Source: Ariolimax columbianus (Eukaryota > Mollusca > Gastropoda > Stylommatophora > Arionidae). From it: 64,000 nt of DNA. Made by a program: the position numbers and the translations under genes. Each line of letters starts with the position of its first letter. Position 1 is the first letter of the stretch. The notes beneath the pieces were generated by a model. That model had not been told where the DNA came from. It ran no database searches and was given only the letters and a program-made list of their open reading frames with translations. The stretch lies in contig JAVGWX010000007.1 in the NCBI GenBank assembly GCA_036924085.1, positions 76,198,448 to 76,262,447 on the forward strand, in the 5' to 3' direction. Positions 20,257-31,840 of this stretch are shown here, piece after piece.

Positions 20257-20479
20257 TGCCGAGCCTCACCTCGGCTTCCTAGTAGCCCTCCATGGAAACG
20301 GACTGTTTTCATAGCAGCCTGATTAATGAGGTGAGGGATCGACGTAATCCCCGTAGTATTGAGTGACACGCAGATAAATCCAATCATAGCACAACCTCTG
20401 GGAGGACTGCGATCCACCTTCATAAGCACGCTCGGGATGGGAGGAAAACTACTGCAACCCGCCACTTAACGTCCTTTTC

Positions 20480-20800
20480 AGGGTGTACAAAAGAGTAACC
20501 TACTCATTGTGGGCATTCGCAAACAACAACAACATCACGATAATACTCCGGCCCAAGCCTCGCACCTCACCCAGTTTTTTGCTGAAACACGGCATTGGAC
20601 ATGTTCGGCTCTTCTATTACCCCCCAGGCATGGCGCAGTGTGACTTTTCCCTCTTTCCAAGACTCGGTGTGCCACTTAAACGAGCGAGATTTCAGGACAT
20701 AGAAGAAATCAAGACAAATACAACGAAACGTCTGGTGGAGATCTCAAAAAATGCCGTTTAAGACATGCATCCAGCAGTGAGGGCACTGCTGGGAGAAGTG
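20480..20800 (+). mobile_element. Mariner-like transposase C-terminal relic
   Basis: The plus frame 20,483-20,761 reads YYPPGMAQCDFSLFPRLGVP, LKRARFQDIEEIKTNTTKRL, VEISKNAV, then stop. This resembles the C-terminal third of mariner DDE transposases (PPYSPDLAPCDFFLFPxLK, RF...EEIK). The Asp in QCDFSLF would be the third catalytic Asp. The first two acidic residues and the terminal inverted repeats are not visible, so only a scrap remains. Confidence 0.7.
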
Positions 20801-20904
20801 TGTTAACTCAGAAGTGTCCTGTTTCCAGAGGGATTAGGTTTTGAGCTAAGTAGGTCAGATAGTTTATTGTTCAGCCTACGGTCGGATGCTTTTTGATCGG
20901 CTAT

Positions 20905-21062
20905 CGTGTATGTGTACGTTAGTGTGTAAGTATGTCTGTGTAAGTGCATGTATGTGTTAGTGCATGTGTGTGTAAGTGCATCTTTGTGCAAGTGTATGTG
21001 AATGTATGTGTGAATGTGCAAAAGTGTGTATGTGAATGCGTGTGAGTGTATGTGTGTATGCG
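20905..21062. repeat. GT-rich imperfect microsatellite
   Basis: A tract of GTGTRT/AGTGCATGTR-type words with period near 10-12 bp (for example GTGTAAGTGCATGTATGTGT). The minus frame across it, rich in His and Thr, is a repeat artefact. Confidence 0.8.
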
Positions 21063-21533
21063 ATGGGTAAAATCGATCGATTAACTGATACATGGCGTGC
21101 ACTTCAAGGATAGACTACCTAGAAGGACACAGAGATGAATGAAGGCAGGCATGTATTTGCCGCAATCCACTAATATTTCCAGGAAGATAAGTCACGTATT
21201 GTTGAGCCGTACTAATATAGCCACAATCAATTCGGCAGTCAGCAGGTGGCTTGGATTTTTTGTTCAGGAGAAAGACGAATAATATGAAAATAGTATGGGT
21301 TTTGTTTTACTACGAGTTTCTTTTCTTGTTTTCCTTAATAGGCAGGTTGAAGTCAATGTGTATGTTGTGTTGAAAGGATTTTGAAAAATGGTATTATAAT
21401 GTGTTGTATGGTGGATTTGGTGAATTTCACATTGTGGTGAGCTAATTTAATTTATTGTGCTTATTTAAATATAAGTTGTAGGGTTTTGTGATGGGTTCAG
21501 TATCAGTTGGTGGCCAAAAAGTACCTATACATG
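21063..21533. other. No gene seen
   Basis: AT-rich, ending in GT-rich sequence before the triplet tract. Nothing recognised. Confidence 0.5.
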
Positions 21534-22044
21534 TTTGTTGTTGCCGTCGTTGTTGTTATTGTTATCGTCGTTGTTGTTATCGTCGTTGTTGTTATCGTCG
21601 TCGTTGTTGTTGTTTTCATCGTTGTTGTCGTCATTGTTGTTTTTGTTATCGTCTTTGTTGTTGTTTTTGTCGTCGTCGTTGTTGTTTTTGTCGCGTCGTC
21701 GTTGTTGTCGTTTTTGGCGTCGTCGTTGTTGTCGTTTTTGGCGTCGTCGTTGTTCTTGTTTTTGTCGTCGTCGTTGTTCTTGTTTTTGTCGTCGTTGTTG
21801 TTTTTTTTTGTCGTCGTCGTTGTTGATTTTGTCGTTGTTTTTGTCGTGGTTGTTGTTTGTGTCATCGTCGTTGTTGTTGTTTTTGTCGTGGTCGTTGTTG
21901 TTTTTGTCGTTGTTGTTGTTTTTGTTGTCGTCGTTATTGTTGTTTTTGTCGTCGTCGTTATTGTTGTTTTTGTCGTCGTCGTAGTTGTTGTTTTTGTTGG
22001 TGTTGTTGTTTTTGTTGCCGTTGTTGTCGTGGTCGTCATCGGCG
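21534..22044. repeat. Imperfect TTG/TCG triplet tract, 0.5 kb
   Basis: Nearly every triplet is GTT, GTC or a one-base variant, with subregions such as TTTGTCGTCGTCGTTGTTG repeated and a slip at 21,693-21,700. All three plus frames and two minus frames are open for 60-216 codons. The translations are homopolymer-like (Val on one strand; Asn, Asp or Thr on the other). This is expected from a triplet repeat and is not evidence of a gene. Confidence 0.9.
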
Positions 22045-22552
22045 AACATATTTTACCTAACATCGTTGAGCACCTGGCACTCAAAGGTGTGATCAAAGGT
22101 GTCGTATTAGTGTACAACTGCCATTCTTGGGTGTGCTGTGCCTGGATTATGCTATAGGTAATTGTATGTTTAATACTCTTGGTTCGTATCTGGAAAATGG
22201 TGCTTTGATCCCGCCGTATAAGATCATAAATGGTGTCATCAGGATTAACGCCAGCTTTTGTCTGAAGAACTCTCTGCCGGTTTTCCCCAGCCCATCTCTT
22301 CAGTAAAGTTCACTTGTGTCAAGCCAAATAACCTTGTTAACTACTTGTGGAGCATGGTGGTTCAACAAAAACACAGTAAGTCATCAAATATTGATCTGCC
22401 TATACCCGATGAAGCTATTTTGGCTGCAAGTATTTACATGACAACACCATGCACAAACCTCATTAGTTACCTCTTACAACATGCCTGGTAGGTTATACTG
22501 CTACTGTCCTTTGATTCCCTATCAGGTCCCGGTAACACTCTGGTGAGTTTCT
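22045..22552. other. No gene; possible S3-like scrap
   Basis: A 77-aa frame at 22,258-22,491 has no recognised motif. Positions 22,461-22,485 (TTAGTTACCTCTTACAACATGC) resemble TTAGTCGCCTCTTACGACATGC in repeat S3, so a decayed SINE piece is possible. Confidence 0.35.
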
Positions 22553-23676
22553 TAGTTTGCTGTTCGTTTTAGTGGTCTGGCTGTTTGAGTTTGCTGTTCG
22601 TTTTAGTGGTCTGACTGTTTGAGTTTGCTGTTCGTTTTAGTGGTCTGGCTGTTTGAGTTTGCTGTTCGTTTTAGTGGTCTGGCTGTTTGAGCTTGCTGTT
22701 CGTTTTAGTGGTCTGGCTGTTTGAGCTTGCTGTTCGTTTTAGTGGTCTGGCTGTTTGAGCTTGCTGTTCGTTTTAGTGGTCTGGCTGTTTGAGTTTGCTG
22801 TTCGTTTTAGTGGTCTGGCTGTTTGAGTTTGCTGTTCGTTTTAGTGGTCTGGCTGTTTGAGCTTGCTGTTCGTTTTAGTGGTCTGGCTGTTTGAGTTTGC
22901 TGTTCGTTTTAGTGGTCTGGCTGTTTGAGTTTGCTCTTCGTTTTAGTGGTCTGGCTGTTTGAGCTTGCTGTTCGTTTTAGTGGTCTGGCTGTTTGAGCTT
23001 GCTGTTCGTTTTAGTGGTCTGGCTGTTTGAGTTTGCTGTTCGTTTTAGTGGTCTGGCTGTTTGAGTTTGCTGTTAGTTTTAGTGGTCTGGCTGTTTGAGT
23101 TTGCTGTTCGTTTTAGTGGTCTGGCTGTTTGAGTTTGCTGTTCGTTTTAGTGGTCTGGCTGTTTGAGTTTGCTGTTCGTTTTAGTGGTCTGGCTGTTTGA
23201 GTTTGCTGTTCGTTTTAGTGGTCTGGCTGTTTGAGCTTGCTGTTCGTTTTAGTGGTCTGGCTGTTTGAGTTTGCTGTTCGTTTTAGTGGTCTGGCTGTTT
23301 GAGTTTGCTGTTCGTTTTAGTGGTCTGGCTGTTTGAATTTGCTGTTCGTTTTAGTGGTCTGGCTGTTTGAGTTTGCTGTTCGTTTTAGTGGTCTGGCTGT
23401 TTGAGTTTGCTGTTCGTTTTAGTGGTCTGGCTGTTTGAGTTTGCTGTTCGTTTTAGTGGTCTGGCTGTTTGAGTTTGCTGTTCGTTTTAGTGGTCTGGCT
23501 GTTTGAGTTTGCTGTTCGTTTTAGTGGTCTGGCTGTTTGAGTTTGCTGTTCGTTTTAGTGGTCTGGCTGTTTGAGTTTGCTGTTCGTTTTAGTGGTCTGA
23601 CTGTTTGAGTTTGCTGTTCGTTTTAGTGGTCTGACTGTTTGAGTTTGCTGTTCGTTTTAGTGGTTTGGCTGTTTGA
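22553..23676. repeat. 34-bp minisatellite, 33 units
   Basis: The unit is 34 bp: CTGTTTGAGTTTGCTGTTCG plus TTTTAGTGGTCTGG. The total length of 1,124 bp equals 33 units with almost no length variation. Few substitutions occur: GAGC for GAGT in a minority of units, GACTG for GGCTG at the two ends, and single changes near 22,935 and 23,075. The period is not a multiple of three and no frame is open through it. There are no unique spacers between units. Confidence 0.96.
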
Positions 23677-24292
23677 AGAGCTGTTGCTGTGTGCATGCAA
23701 ATTAGATATTATCTGCGTGCTCAACCTCTTTATCCGCACACGTTTTAATCTCTCTCTCCTTGCCCTCACTCCCACACATTATTCTGGACAGCGTATTTCC
23801 CGTTGACGAAAGGAAGTTATAAAAGCAGTCCACGGCCACAGTTTTTCTATTCTAATGCAAGTATGCTCGGAGTGCTGCCTGGTTTATGGCAATGTGTTTT
23901 ATTTTGTTTTTTTGTTTTGTTTTTTTGGCGCTGTGCAACAAGAGTTGACAAGTGGAGGCCTGCTACCACGCCCTTGTAAACACGCCCTGATATAACTGAA
24001 ATAAACTATGTAGTTGAAAGGGGTATACATTAAGCCAAAGAAAAACATCATCAAACGATCCAAAATACCAGATTATTTCATGTCTTCATCTGTTAGTTGA
24101 TAGATGTTTTCTTTCACAATACCACAAAGTGAATGTATACATACTGTGAGATGTGGACCGATGAGATTACACCATAGTACATTTATTTCTTATTATTTGC
24201 CCGTTGAGATGCCTGATAAATAATTAATAGCACATAGACTTGATGCTCGATATGGGTGATTTGTGTGTGCGTTGTAATGGTTTGTGTATGGT
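23677..24292. other. No gene seen
   Basis: Nothing recognised. A T-rich run lies at 23,898-23,925, and CACGCCCTTGTAAACACGCC near 23,970 is a short internal repeat. Confidence 0.5.
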
Positions 24293-25775
24293 ACACAAAA
24301 AGCCAATGTGGATTCAGAGCCGGAAGTGGAACAGTGGACATGATTTTTGCCGCTCGCCAAGTACAAGAGAAGTGTCGAGAACAAAATCAGGCCTTGTACA
24401 CCACATTTATTGATTTGACAAAGGCATTTGATACAGTAAACAGAGGAGGGCTGTGGATGATAATGTCTAAGTTTGGCTGCCCCAACAAGTTCATAACAAT
24501 GGTGAAACAGCTACACGAAGGCATGTGTGCTCGTGTACTGGACAGCGGTGCAATCTCTAAAACGTTTCTAGTATCAAACGGAGTAAAACAAGGATGTGTA
24601 CTCGCCCCGACTTTGTTCAGCATGATGTTCGTGGCCACGATGACAGACGCCTTCAGATCATTGGAAGCTTGGAATACCCATAAAGTACCGCACAGATGGC
24701 AAGTTACTCAATTCCAGAAGAATGAAGGCCAAAACCAAAGTGGCTGGCGACATAATCAGGGAACTTGTATTTGCTGACGACTGCGCTCTAATGAGCAACT
24801 CAGAACTGAACATGCAGGATGGAATGGACCAGTTCTCTGTCGCATGCAAAAATTTTGGCCTGACCATAAATGCAAAAAAAACAGAGGTCATGTACCAACC
24901 AGCACCAGGCATGCCGTACACAAAACCAGAGACTATAGTCAGCGGGCAGACGTTGAATGCCGTAGACAAATTCACATATCTGGGCAGCACGCTGTCGAGA
25001 TCTGTCAGCCTAGACGATGAGGTGGCAAGCAGAATAGCAAAGGCCAGCACAGCCTTTGGTAGAAGGCGCTCGATGGTCTGGGCACGTCGTGGCATCAGCG
25101 TCTAGATCAAACTCAAAGTCTACCGTGCAACCATCATTTCAACCCTACTATACGCTTGCGAAAGCTGGACTGTATACTCTGGACATGCAAGGAGGTTAAA
25201 CCACTTCCACACAGGTTGCCTGAGGCGAATATTCCACATCCGATAGCAAGATGGTGTCACTGACATCGAAGTTCTCTCGAGGGCTAACATGCCCAGCATC
25301 CATGCACTGCTAGAAAAAGCACGACTAGGATGGGCCGGACACCTCGTCCGTATGTCAGACGAGCGGCTCCCAAAGAAGCTTCTCTACGGCGAGCTGAGAG
25401 AGGGATGGCGCGAGAAAGGGCGCCCAAAGAAACGTTTTAAAGACGGTCTGAAGGACTCACTAAAAAGTTGCCAGATAGACATCGACACCTGGGAATGTCT
25501 TGCGCAAAACAGATCTGACTGGAGAAGCGCAGTCAAATCGGGTGTAGCTGCCGGTGAAGATGATCGTGTTGTGAAAGCCCAGAACAGACGAGAGACGCGG
25601 AAATCCCGAGCAGCGGGAACACCATCCCCTTCTACAAACCTCGTGTGCCCGATAGGAAGCAGATGTTTTCGTGCTCGCATTGGCCTGTTCAGCCACATGC
25701 GCACCCACACCCAACAGGGAAATCTGTGACAAGGATGATGTCGGCGGCCCTCATCGACAACGATGGACAGCTATT
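24293..25775 (+). mobile_element. LINE R3: RT with a C-terminal finger, 5'-truncated
   Basis: ORF2 is present from the RT fingers to the end: QCGFRAGSGTVDMIFAARQ, TTFIDLTKAFDTVNRGGLW, VSNGVKQGCVLAPTLFSMMF, a frameshift near 24,690, then LVFADDCALMSN (catalytic Asp pair intact), GLTINAKKTEVMYQP and YLGSTLSRS. TAG at 25,103-25,105 and TAG near 25,243 interrupt it, then LLYACESWTVYSG, ARLGWAGHLVRMSDERLPKK, GRPKKRFKDGLK and a finger-like end FRARIGLFSHMRTH. The finger reads CPIGSRCF, so the usual second zinc Cys is replaced by Gly. Stop at 25,727-25,729, with a short 3' UTR. EN is missing. Only about three lesions make it one of the better preserved LINEs here. Confidence 0.85.
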
Positions 25776-28139
25776 ATGGTACACACAGTATACGTTGAAT
25801 TAGTTGTATGTTTGTTGAGTGGATTATCTGTTGTTATCAAATGCAGTTCGAATTACTTCGAATCCTGGTGTTCAGGCGGTGTATATCTGCTGCTAGGCAG
25901 CCGAAGGCTCTCTGTAGTTATTTTGTTGTTGTGTACAATTGCTACTTCCTGCCGCTTACTAGTCCTGGAGGAAAGTAGGTTGCGTATTGGGTAGGAACTC
26001 ATGTCTTGTAGAATTGTGCCCGGACAAATGCAAACAGCCTTATTGATTTTTAACTGTTTTATGTGCACATCGTGTACACGGGATCTCCTAGTTTTTGAAT
26101 CAAACTCCAATATGTCTAGGCGCTTGTCCTATCTTCATTGAAACATGTCAGATTCGATACCTCACCGTTTCGAGCTTTCGTTACAGTAGCAGAAAACGTT
26201 TTGCCTCTCAGTTAAAGTCACCACCGCCCCCCCCCCCCCCCCCCCATCAATAAATATATGTTTTGAGTAAAAATATGCGGTGTATGTTCACCAAGGGGAT
26301 ACCCGAGCAGAGAAGAATAGTACAACTGCAACTGTCCAAGTTTGTCGTAATGGATGACTGATTGTGCATATGATAAACAACCTCACAATGTAACACTAAT
26401 AGCTACATAAACTAACACTGCAAAAGATCAGTTGATTACTATCGTGTCGTAGATATAGGTTTTCTGTAAAATGACCACCTGCAGCGGTGATCATATGCCT
26501 CATAGGGTACGTAGAGATGGCAAAAATGAGTATGGCATATTTTGAATGTATGTTATATCATACAGTTGGTTGTCTGTTTAGTGATGCACGCTTTTGGTTA
26601 AAGGAAGTTACAATTGCTCGTTTTTACAACCTGTCGTCACCGTTATCTTTTTTGCATGGACTTCTATTTCTCCTATTTTATCAACCTTTTCCCATGGCCT
26701 ACAGAGCTGCAATTGTGTACAGGAAAAAACCAATGCTAGTGTAATCTGTTAATCAAATATTAACCGATCCTGGACAGGTTATTTAAAAGTTTTTACCTGA
26801 AGACATACGTTTTTTTAATAATTACTGGCATGACAGCGAGATCAGCAACTTCAAGTCGAATTCGAACATCGGCACGCGATCATTCAGTTGGAAAATCACT
26901 AATCACCAGAAGTAAACATTGAAGATGACACAGGGGAAGAAACTGACATGAACGATGAACATTTTTTAAAGATCAAAAAGGGCAGTGAATGTAGACCAAC
27001 TTTATCTTTTCAATTTCATTACGAGAAATTTACCTGATCAACTTTTCATGAAAAACCAAAACACCAAACTTTTTGTAATGCCAATACCACAATTCACAAA
27101 ATAAAACAAAAAATAAAAAAATTACACCCGTGTAGCCCTCAAAAAAAAAAAAAAATCTTAGTATAAATAAAAGCTTGAACCGAAAATACGTCATTCTTTT
27201 ATATTTATTTGTTACATTGACGAATTGGTCATTTCAGATAGAAGAAAACATGTCTGGCCACTGCTTGCCCTTCTGCCGGTCCAACCATTATAGCAAAGTT
27301 AGAACTCATAAATCGCTCAACTTTCGGGTTGCACCACAGCTATAAACCGACAGTTATAAAACCTAGTTACGTCTCCCCACAGTCTACCAGGCTGGAAATA
27401 AATACCCGACTGCTATCGTTATATATATATAGTTAGTTAGGTAGTTACTTAGCTAGTTAGTTAATTGCCCAACGCAAGCGATGATGGCAACACAGACAGT
27501 TGTGTATTGATGAAGTAACTCGTGCTTTATTTGGATTATAGTGAGGAAGAACCTGCGCTGGTCATTAATCTTTCTCTCTGGTCGCGAACTTCCTTGGACC
27601 AGTGGCATGACATAAGTCAAGACGACTGGGGGTAATTTAGTTTGCAATCACTCCGGTCCCACCTCTTTGAAACCTGCGGGGCTAGAACCAACCCGATTCA
27701 TCGCTTTGAGAAGTGAATGCCTTACCTCTCAATCACAGCGACCCCTATATATATACATACATATAGTCCCATTTCAGAGTTGTCTACTGAAATGCAGTCG
27801 GGCTTTAGGCCGTCATCTCTATTACTTGTACTGACTTTGCAATCGGCCTCTTCGTAGATCTGCCTGGCTGAGTGCCTCGCCATCAGATCTTTGCGTTTCA
27901 TTTTTATCGACTGTCATAGGTTTCTTGGCATTTTACGTCCAGTAGTTTGCCATTGCTTTATGAACGTTTTTCCGGCCTCTTACTTAGCCCGATATCTGGC
28001 GTTTCCAGCTCCCACCTTCAGAGTCGTGGTCGACCAGGTCGAGCTTCCGCTTCTTCCACCAACACCTCTGTGTACTAGTCCTGTGGTTGACTCCCTTCTT
28101 GTTTCACTCGCGTAGTTTAGTCGACCAGCTAAAGCCGTT
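25776..28139. other. No gene seen, about 2.4 kb
   Basis: No gene was recognised. Notable features are a run of 19 C at 26,227-26,245, A-rich stretches near 27,110-27,160, and AGTTAGTTAGG-type quadruplet repeats at 27,430-27,470. The minus frame 25,853-26,110 (85 aa) is open but unrecognised. Confidence 0.5.
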
Positions 28140-28201
28140 GCCCGGGGGTGGCACTGTAGTACACAGGCAGACTCTAAGAGTCATACGTGAGCTAGACAAA
28201 A

Positions 28202-30696
28202 GTGGGGGAACCAAATAGGATTCTGGCCACCAAGGATGTGGCTGCCTCTCACCGTGAGGGACTATTATTTACACACTTCTGTCCTACATTAAAAACAAAT
28301 CTAAGAATAGGCACATGGAACGTTAGGAGCCTATACCAGGGCAAGTTTTTTATGATTGGAAAAAAGATGGAGAGAACCAGGATAATTTTTCTGGGAGTCT
28401 CTGAACACAAATGGGCCGGTCAAGGGCACTGTATCGGTACATCAAGAGAAACATTCAAATAATCTGGGATGGACCTTTTGGTTTGGGACACAGAAATGAA
28501 CGAAGAGAAAAACTGGTTGAATTCTGCCTGGAAATAACCTTTCCATTGCCAATACCTTATTTAAACAACATCCGCGAAGACTATACGCGTGAACCTTCCC
28601 TGATGATAACAGCAGAATTCAAGTAGATTACATCCTGGTACAATAACATGGAGATCAAATGTGCTGGCAACAAAACCGCTGCCAGCGGCTGACTGCGATA
28701 CGGATTACTCTTTGCAGTTTTAAAGACCAGACTTCGAAGGATTAACAAAGGTTTCCAGCCAATACGTTTCGATGTAACAGCAATACCTACTGAATACAGC
28801 ATCAAAGTAGAAAACAAGTTTGAGGCGTTGCTTGCGGTACATGAAGAGATGACATCTGAGGAGTTGACATCACACGCAAGGGATATTTTAATCTCGCAGC
28901 CAACGAAATTATTTCCGGGATGTCGCACAAGAAACAGAGCTAAATACCAGATGAAACAATGAAACTCATTGAAGAAAGCAAACAATTAAAACAAATAGGA
29001 AGTCATGGGACCAACACAGCATATAAAAACTGCGCAAGAAAATTGAGAAGAAAAATAAGAAAAGATACATAGTGGACACTTGTTTAGGACATAGAAAATC
29101 TTCAGCAACAAGGCAGGGAGAGAGATGCCTTTATGGCGATAAGAACACTGACAAGGGAATTCCATCCGATTCCACGTGTTATCATTGACAAAGAGGATAA
29201 CACATTAACAGAAACCAAAGACATACTGAATAGATAGAGAGAGGTTGCAGAACCATGTATGAAGATAGCACAAAGCCCCAAGTTACAATCCTACCAAAGG
29301 AAGAGAAAGAAGCTGAACCAACATTGGAGGAAGTACGCTCAGCAATCAAAACCTTGAAAAGGGGAAAGTCCCCAGGATGTGATGATATCCAAACAGAGCT
29401 AATACAAGCAGGAAGGCAGGCCAGTGCTTGAGTTTATCACAAGCTGTGTAAACAGATATGTGTAAAGCAGTGGCCAGAAGAAATCAATTCCCCTCCCCAA
29501 AAAAGGCAATCTAAAGCTGTACTCAAACTAACGAACTATCGCGCTAATCTGTCGAAGCAATATACTCTTGCGGATTCTATTAAGAAAGAAAGAGAAAAAG
29601 GTTTCAATCTGAAATTCACATGGTGCAAGCAGGTTTTAGGAAAGACAGAGGGCCCATGGACCACATATTCAATATGAGGAATATCTACAAAAAATGTAGA
29701 GAGTTTAATGTAGACCTGTACACATATGTCATTGATTACACCAAGGCCTTCGATACGGTAAAACATCAACATCTGTGGAACATCATGAAGGAAATGGGGT
29801 TTACTGTGCACATTATACAACTTACTGAAACATACACTAATCAACGAGCCGCTGTCCGAGTATCTGGGCAAACATCAGATTGGTTTGCAGTACAAAAGGG
29901 AGTAAGACAGGGATGTGTCCTCTCACCTTATCTAAATAACATCTATGTGAAATGTATAATAAGAAATGTTAGAGAAGACGAGAACATTGACAGTTTTGAT
30001 GCATTTACGATTGGCGAGTACGATATTTCAGAGTTACGATACGCAGACGACACATTGAAACTATCAAGAAGTGCTGAAGCAGCTAATTTCAACCGTAAAT
30101 GGACACATTAAAGATCAAAACCTGTTTATAAACAGAAATAAAACAAAGATAATGACCACCGACAAAACACAATGTCAACATACATTTACAGTGGGTGGTG
30201 AGGATATATAGATCAGGTATCGCATTTTGAATATCTGGGCTCCAGAATTGACAAAAATGGCGACTGCTCGAAAGAAATCACAAGAAGACTAGTCATGGCA
30301 ATGCAGAGACTAGACAGTCTGAAGACATTATGGCAGAGTACCAACAAAATGATAAAACTAAAAGTCTTGAGAGCCTGTGTTTTTCATGTGGCAGCATTTG
30401 GTTGCGAATCATGGACGATTATCAAAACTTTTAGACAAAGAATCGAATCCTTCGAGTCAAAATGTTACAGAAAGATCCCCAGAATGCCCTGGACAGAGAA
30501 AAAGACAAATGTAGACATTCGGCAAGAATGGAACTGGTTTATCAATTCTATTTTAGCCAGAAAATGTAAATACTTTGGTCACATCAAGAAACGCAACGGT
30601 CTGGAGAGAACAGTCATGGAAGGTATGGTGTCCGGTAAAATAGGCAGGGGTAAACAAAATACGATGGCACCAAGATTTCCAGGAATACCCGAGTAA
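28202..30696 (+). pseudogene. R2 ORF2 (EN-RT), multiply interrupted
   Basis: The open pieces are 28,202-28,462 (EN start, catalytic Asn in GTWNVRS and Glu in VSEHKW), 29,620-30,111 (RT palm with DYTKAF and YADD) and 30,295-30,696 (C-terminus with KYFGH). They lie in different frames and are separated by stops. Relative to other RTE elements about 150 codons of EN seem to be missing after 28,500. In the last piece GRGRPRRRW is damaged: GRG is followed by KQNTMAPRF after a shift, whereas the homologue at 5.1 kb keeps GRGRPRRRWHQDIQK. Confidence 0.75.
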
Positions 30697-30759
30697 GACT
30701 GGCGGAGGCTGGAGTTTTGACAAGGAAAAGAGTTTCTCTATAAAGGACATGCTACATGA

Positions 30760-30761
<2 letters not shown>

Positions 30762-30833
<72 letters not shown>
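30762..30833. repeat. (AT)36 microsatellite at a LINE 3' end
   Basis: A pure AT dinucleotide tract of 72 bases starts immediately after the 3' end of the R2 LINE. The related copy ending at 4,978 also runs into AT-rich sequence, so the tract may have grown from the element's tail. Confidence 0.95.
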
Positions 30834-30969
30834 CATTAGTAGTACATCACAAGTAGAAATAGTGTGCATGGTTATCGTCAGATCATTAATGTGCTAAAAG
30901 TATTTCATTTGTTTTCATTAGTCACGTTGGAGGACATTCCAAAGATGTAACCATGTTATGTCATCCGAT

Positions 30970-31185
30970 TCATCGGCTCTTTTCGTCTTGTCAGGCGATA
31001 GTAATTGTGCTATTACCACAAAGCCCGGGCAAAAATATAGAGACGACGTGCTGCTCATGCAGTATGGTCCGTCTATCGGTCTGCCTTGTTTGCTCCAAGG
31101 GAAAGCTGATACATTTTAAACAAGACAAGCTGCAGAAGCTGCCGGATCAGCAGAGCAATGCTCTATCTGTCGGGGCTTCACTTCT
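30970..31185 (+). repeat. Dispersed repeat D1, copy 2
   Basis: It aligns with 1,571-1,778 in the same orientation: GGCTCTTTTCGTCTTGTCAG, ACAAAGCCCGGGC, TCGGTCTGCCTTGTTTGCTC, CAAGCTGCAGAAGCTGCCGG, ATCAGCAGAGCAATGCTC. The match ends near 31,185. No coding content and no obvious terminal repeats were found; the family is not recognised. Confidence 0.7.
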
Positions 31186-31840
31186 TGACCAGCCGCCAAC
31201 CAAGGCTAAGGACCTGGTCTGCCCTGTCACAAGACTCAGCTGATGCTGCCTTTCCTCGCTCCAGGATAAGGCATTGTATACATTTGCGTGTGCTCCTTAG
31301 CACATCTTCGGTTGTCAGGTTTGGTAGATGCTGACCAACTTTCAGAGTTGTCAGAAAACAGGTTGCTGAGCCATATCTGACTAAAAACCCGACAAGATAC
31401 GCTAGTATCTTATCTGCAAGTCTTCAGGTGGTTTGAAATCAGAGTTTTCCTTCTCCTAGATGAGTTGCCTTCCTAGCCTTTCGAGCCACATCCCTACAGT
31501 TGCAATATTTCGTAACTACTGGTGTGACAGATGCGTTTTCTGTCAATTGCGGCATCAACAGCATGCAGATTTCGATTGTTAAATCAAAATTACAAAACAA
31601 CGAATTGAAATTCTGTGAAATATTTCTCCGGAAAATTCCCGAAAAATTGGTTTCTGAATCTACGCTATATCACAACTTCTGTAGTGTTACTGTTGCTTTT
31701 GTTCTTGCGTCGTGTTGCCTGTCAGCCAACAGTGATTTGTTAGTTACAACTCGTCTTTGCTGATTGTACTCTCTTCGGTGTTTAATTCTGGAAATACTTT
31801 CCAATTTAATGTTGTTTATTAGCTGATTCATTCCGTAGAC
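31186..31840. other. No gene seen
   Basis: No motif was recognised. The 87-aa frame 31,500-31,763 has no supporting features. Confidence 0.45.

Larger units (their letters stand above)
28140..30833 (+). mobile_element. RTE-type LINE (R2), long broken copy with AT tail
   Basis: The 5' leader and start of ORF2 are present: ATG at 28,202 and an EN block RIGTWNVRSLYQGKFF followed by IFLGVSEHKWAGQGHC. The middle of EN is deleted; traces of the end of EN (28,550-28,630) and the linker follow. RT: AIKTLKRGKSPG, QAGFRKDRGPMDHIFNMRN, YVIDYTKAFDTVKHQHLW, QKGVRQGCVLSPYL and LRYADDTLKLSRS (YADD catalytic block). The C-terminus is SHFEYLGSRI, LRACVFHVAAFGCESWTI, ARKCKYFGHIKKRNGLERTV and GMVSGKIGRG. It ends CATGCTACATGATG followed by a pure (AT)n tract to 30,833. 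Many stops and shifts. Confidence 0.82.

Noticed and set aside
18552..20314. Long reading frames (up to 195 aa) with an 18-residue repeat in the 54-bp array
   Set aside because: They exist in several frames on both strands simply because the unit is a multiple of three and lacks stops. There is no start context, domain or flanking coding sequence.
21503..22157. Frames of 216 aa (plus) and 204 aa (minus) in the triplet tract
   Set aside because: Homopolymer-like translations arise from the TTG/TCG repeat itself in nearly all phases.
22553..23676. Possible CRISPR array (34-bp repeat)
   Set aside because: The units are contiguous with no unique spacers, and the context is a eukaryotic repeat landscape.
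25853..26110. 85-aa minus frame
   Set aside because: It is open and of plausible composition but has no recognisable domain, no second copy and no exon signals that I could support.
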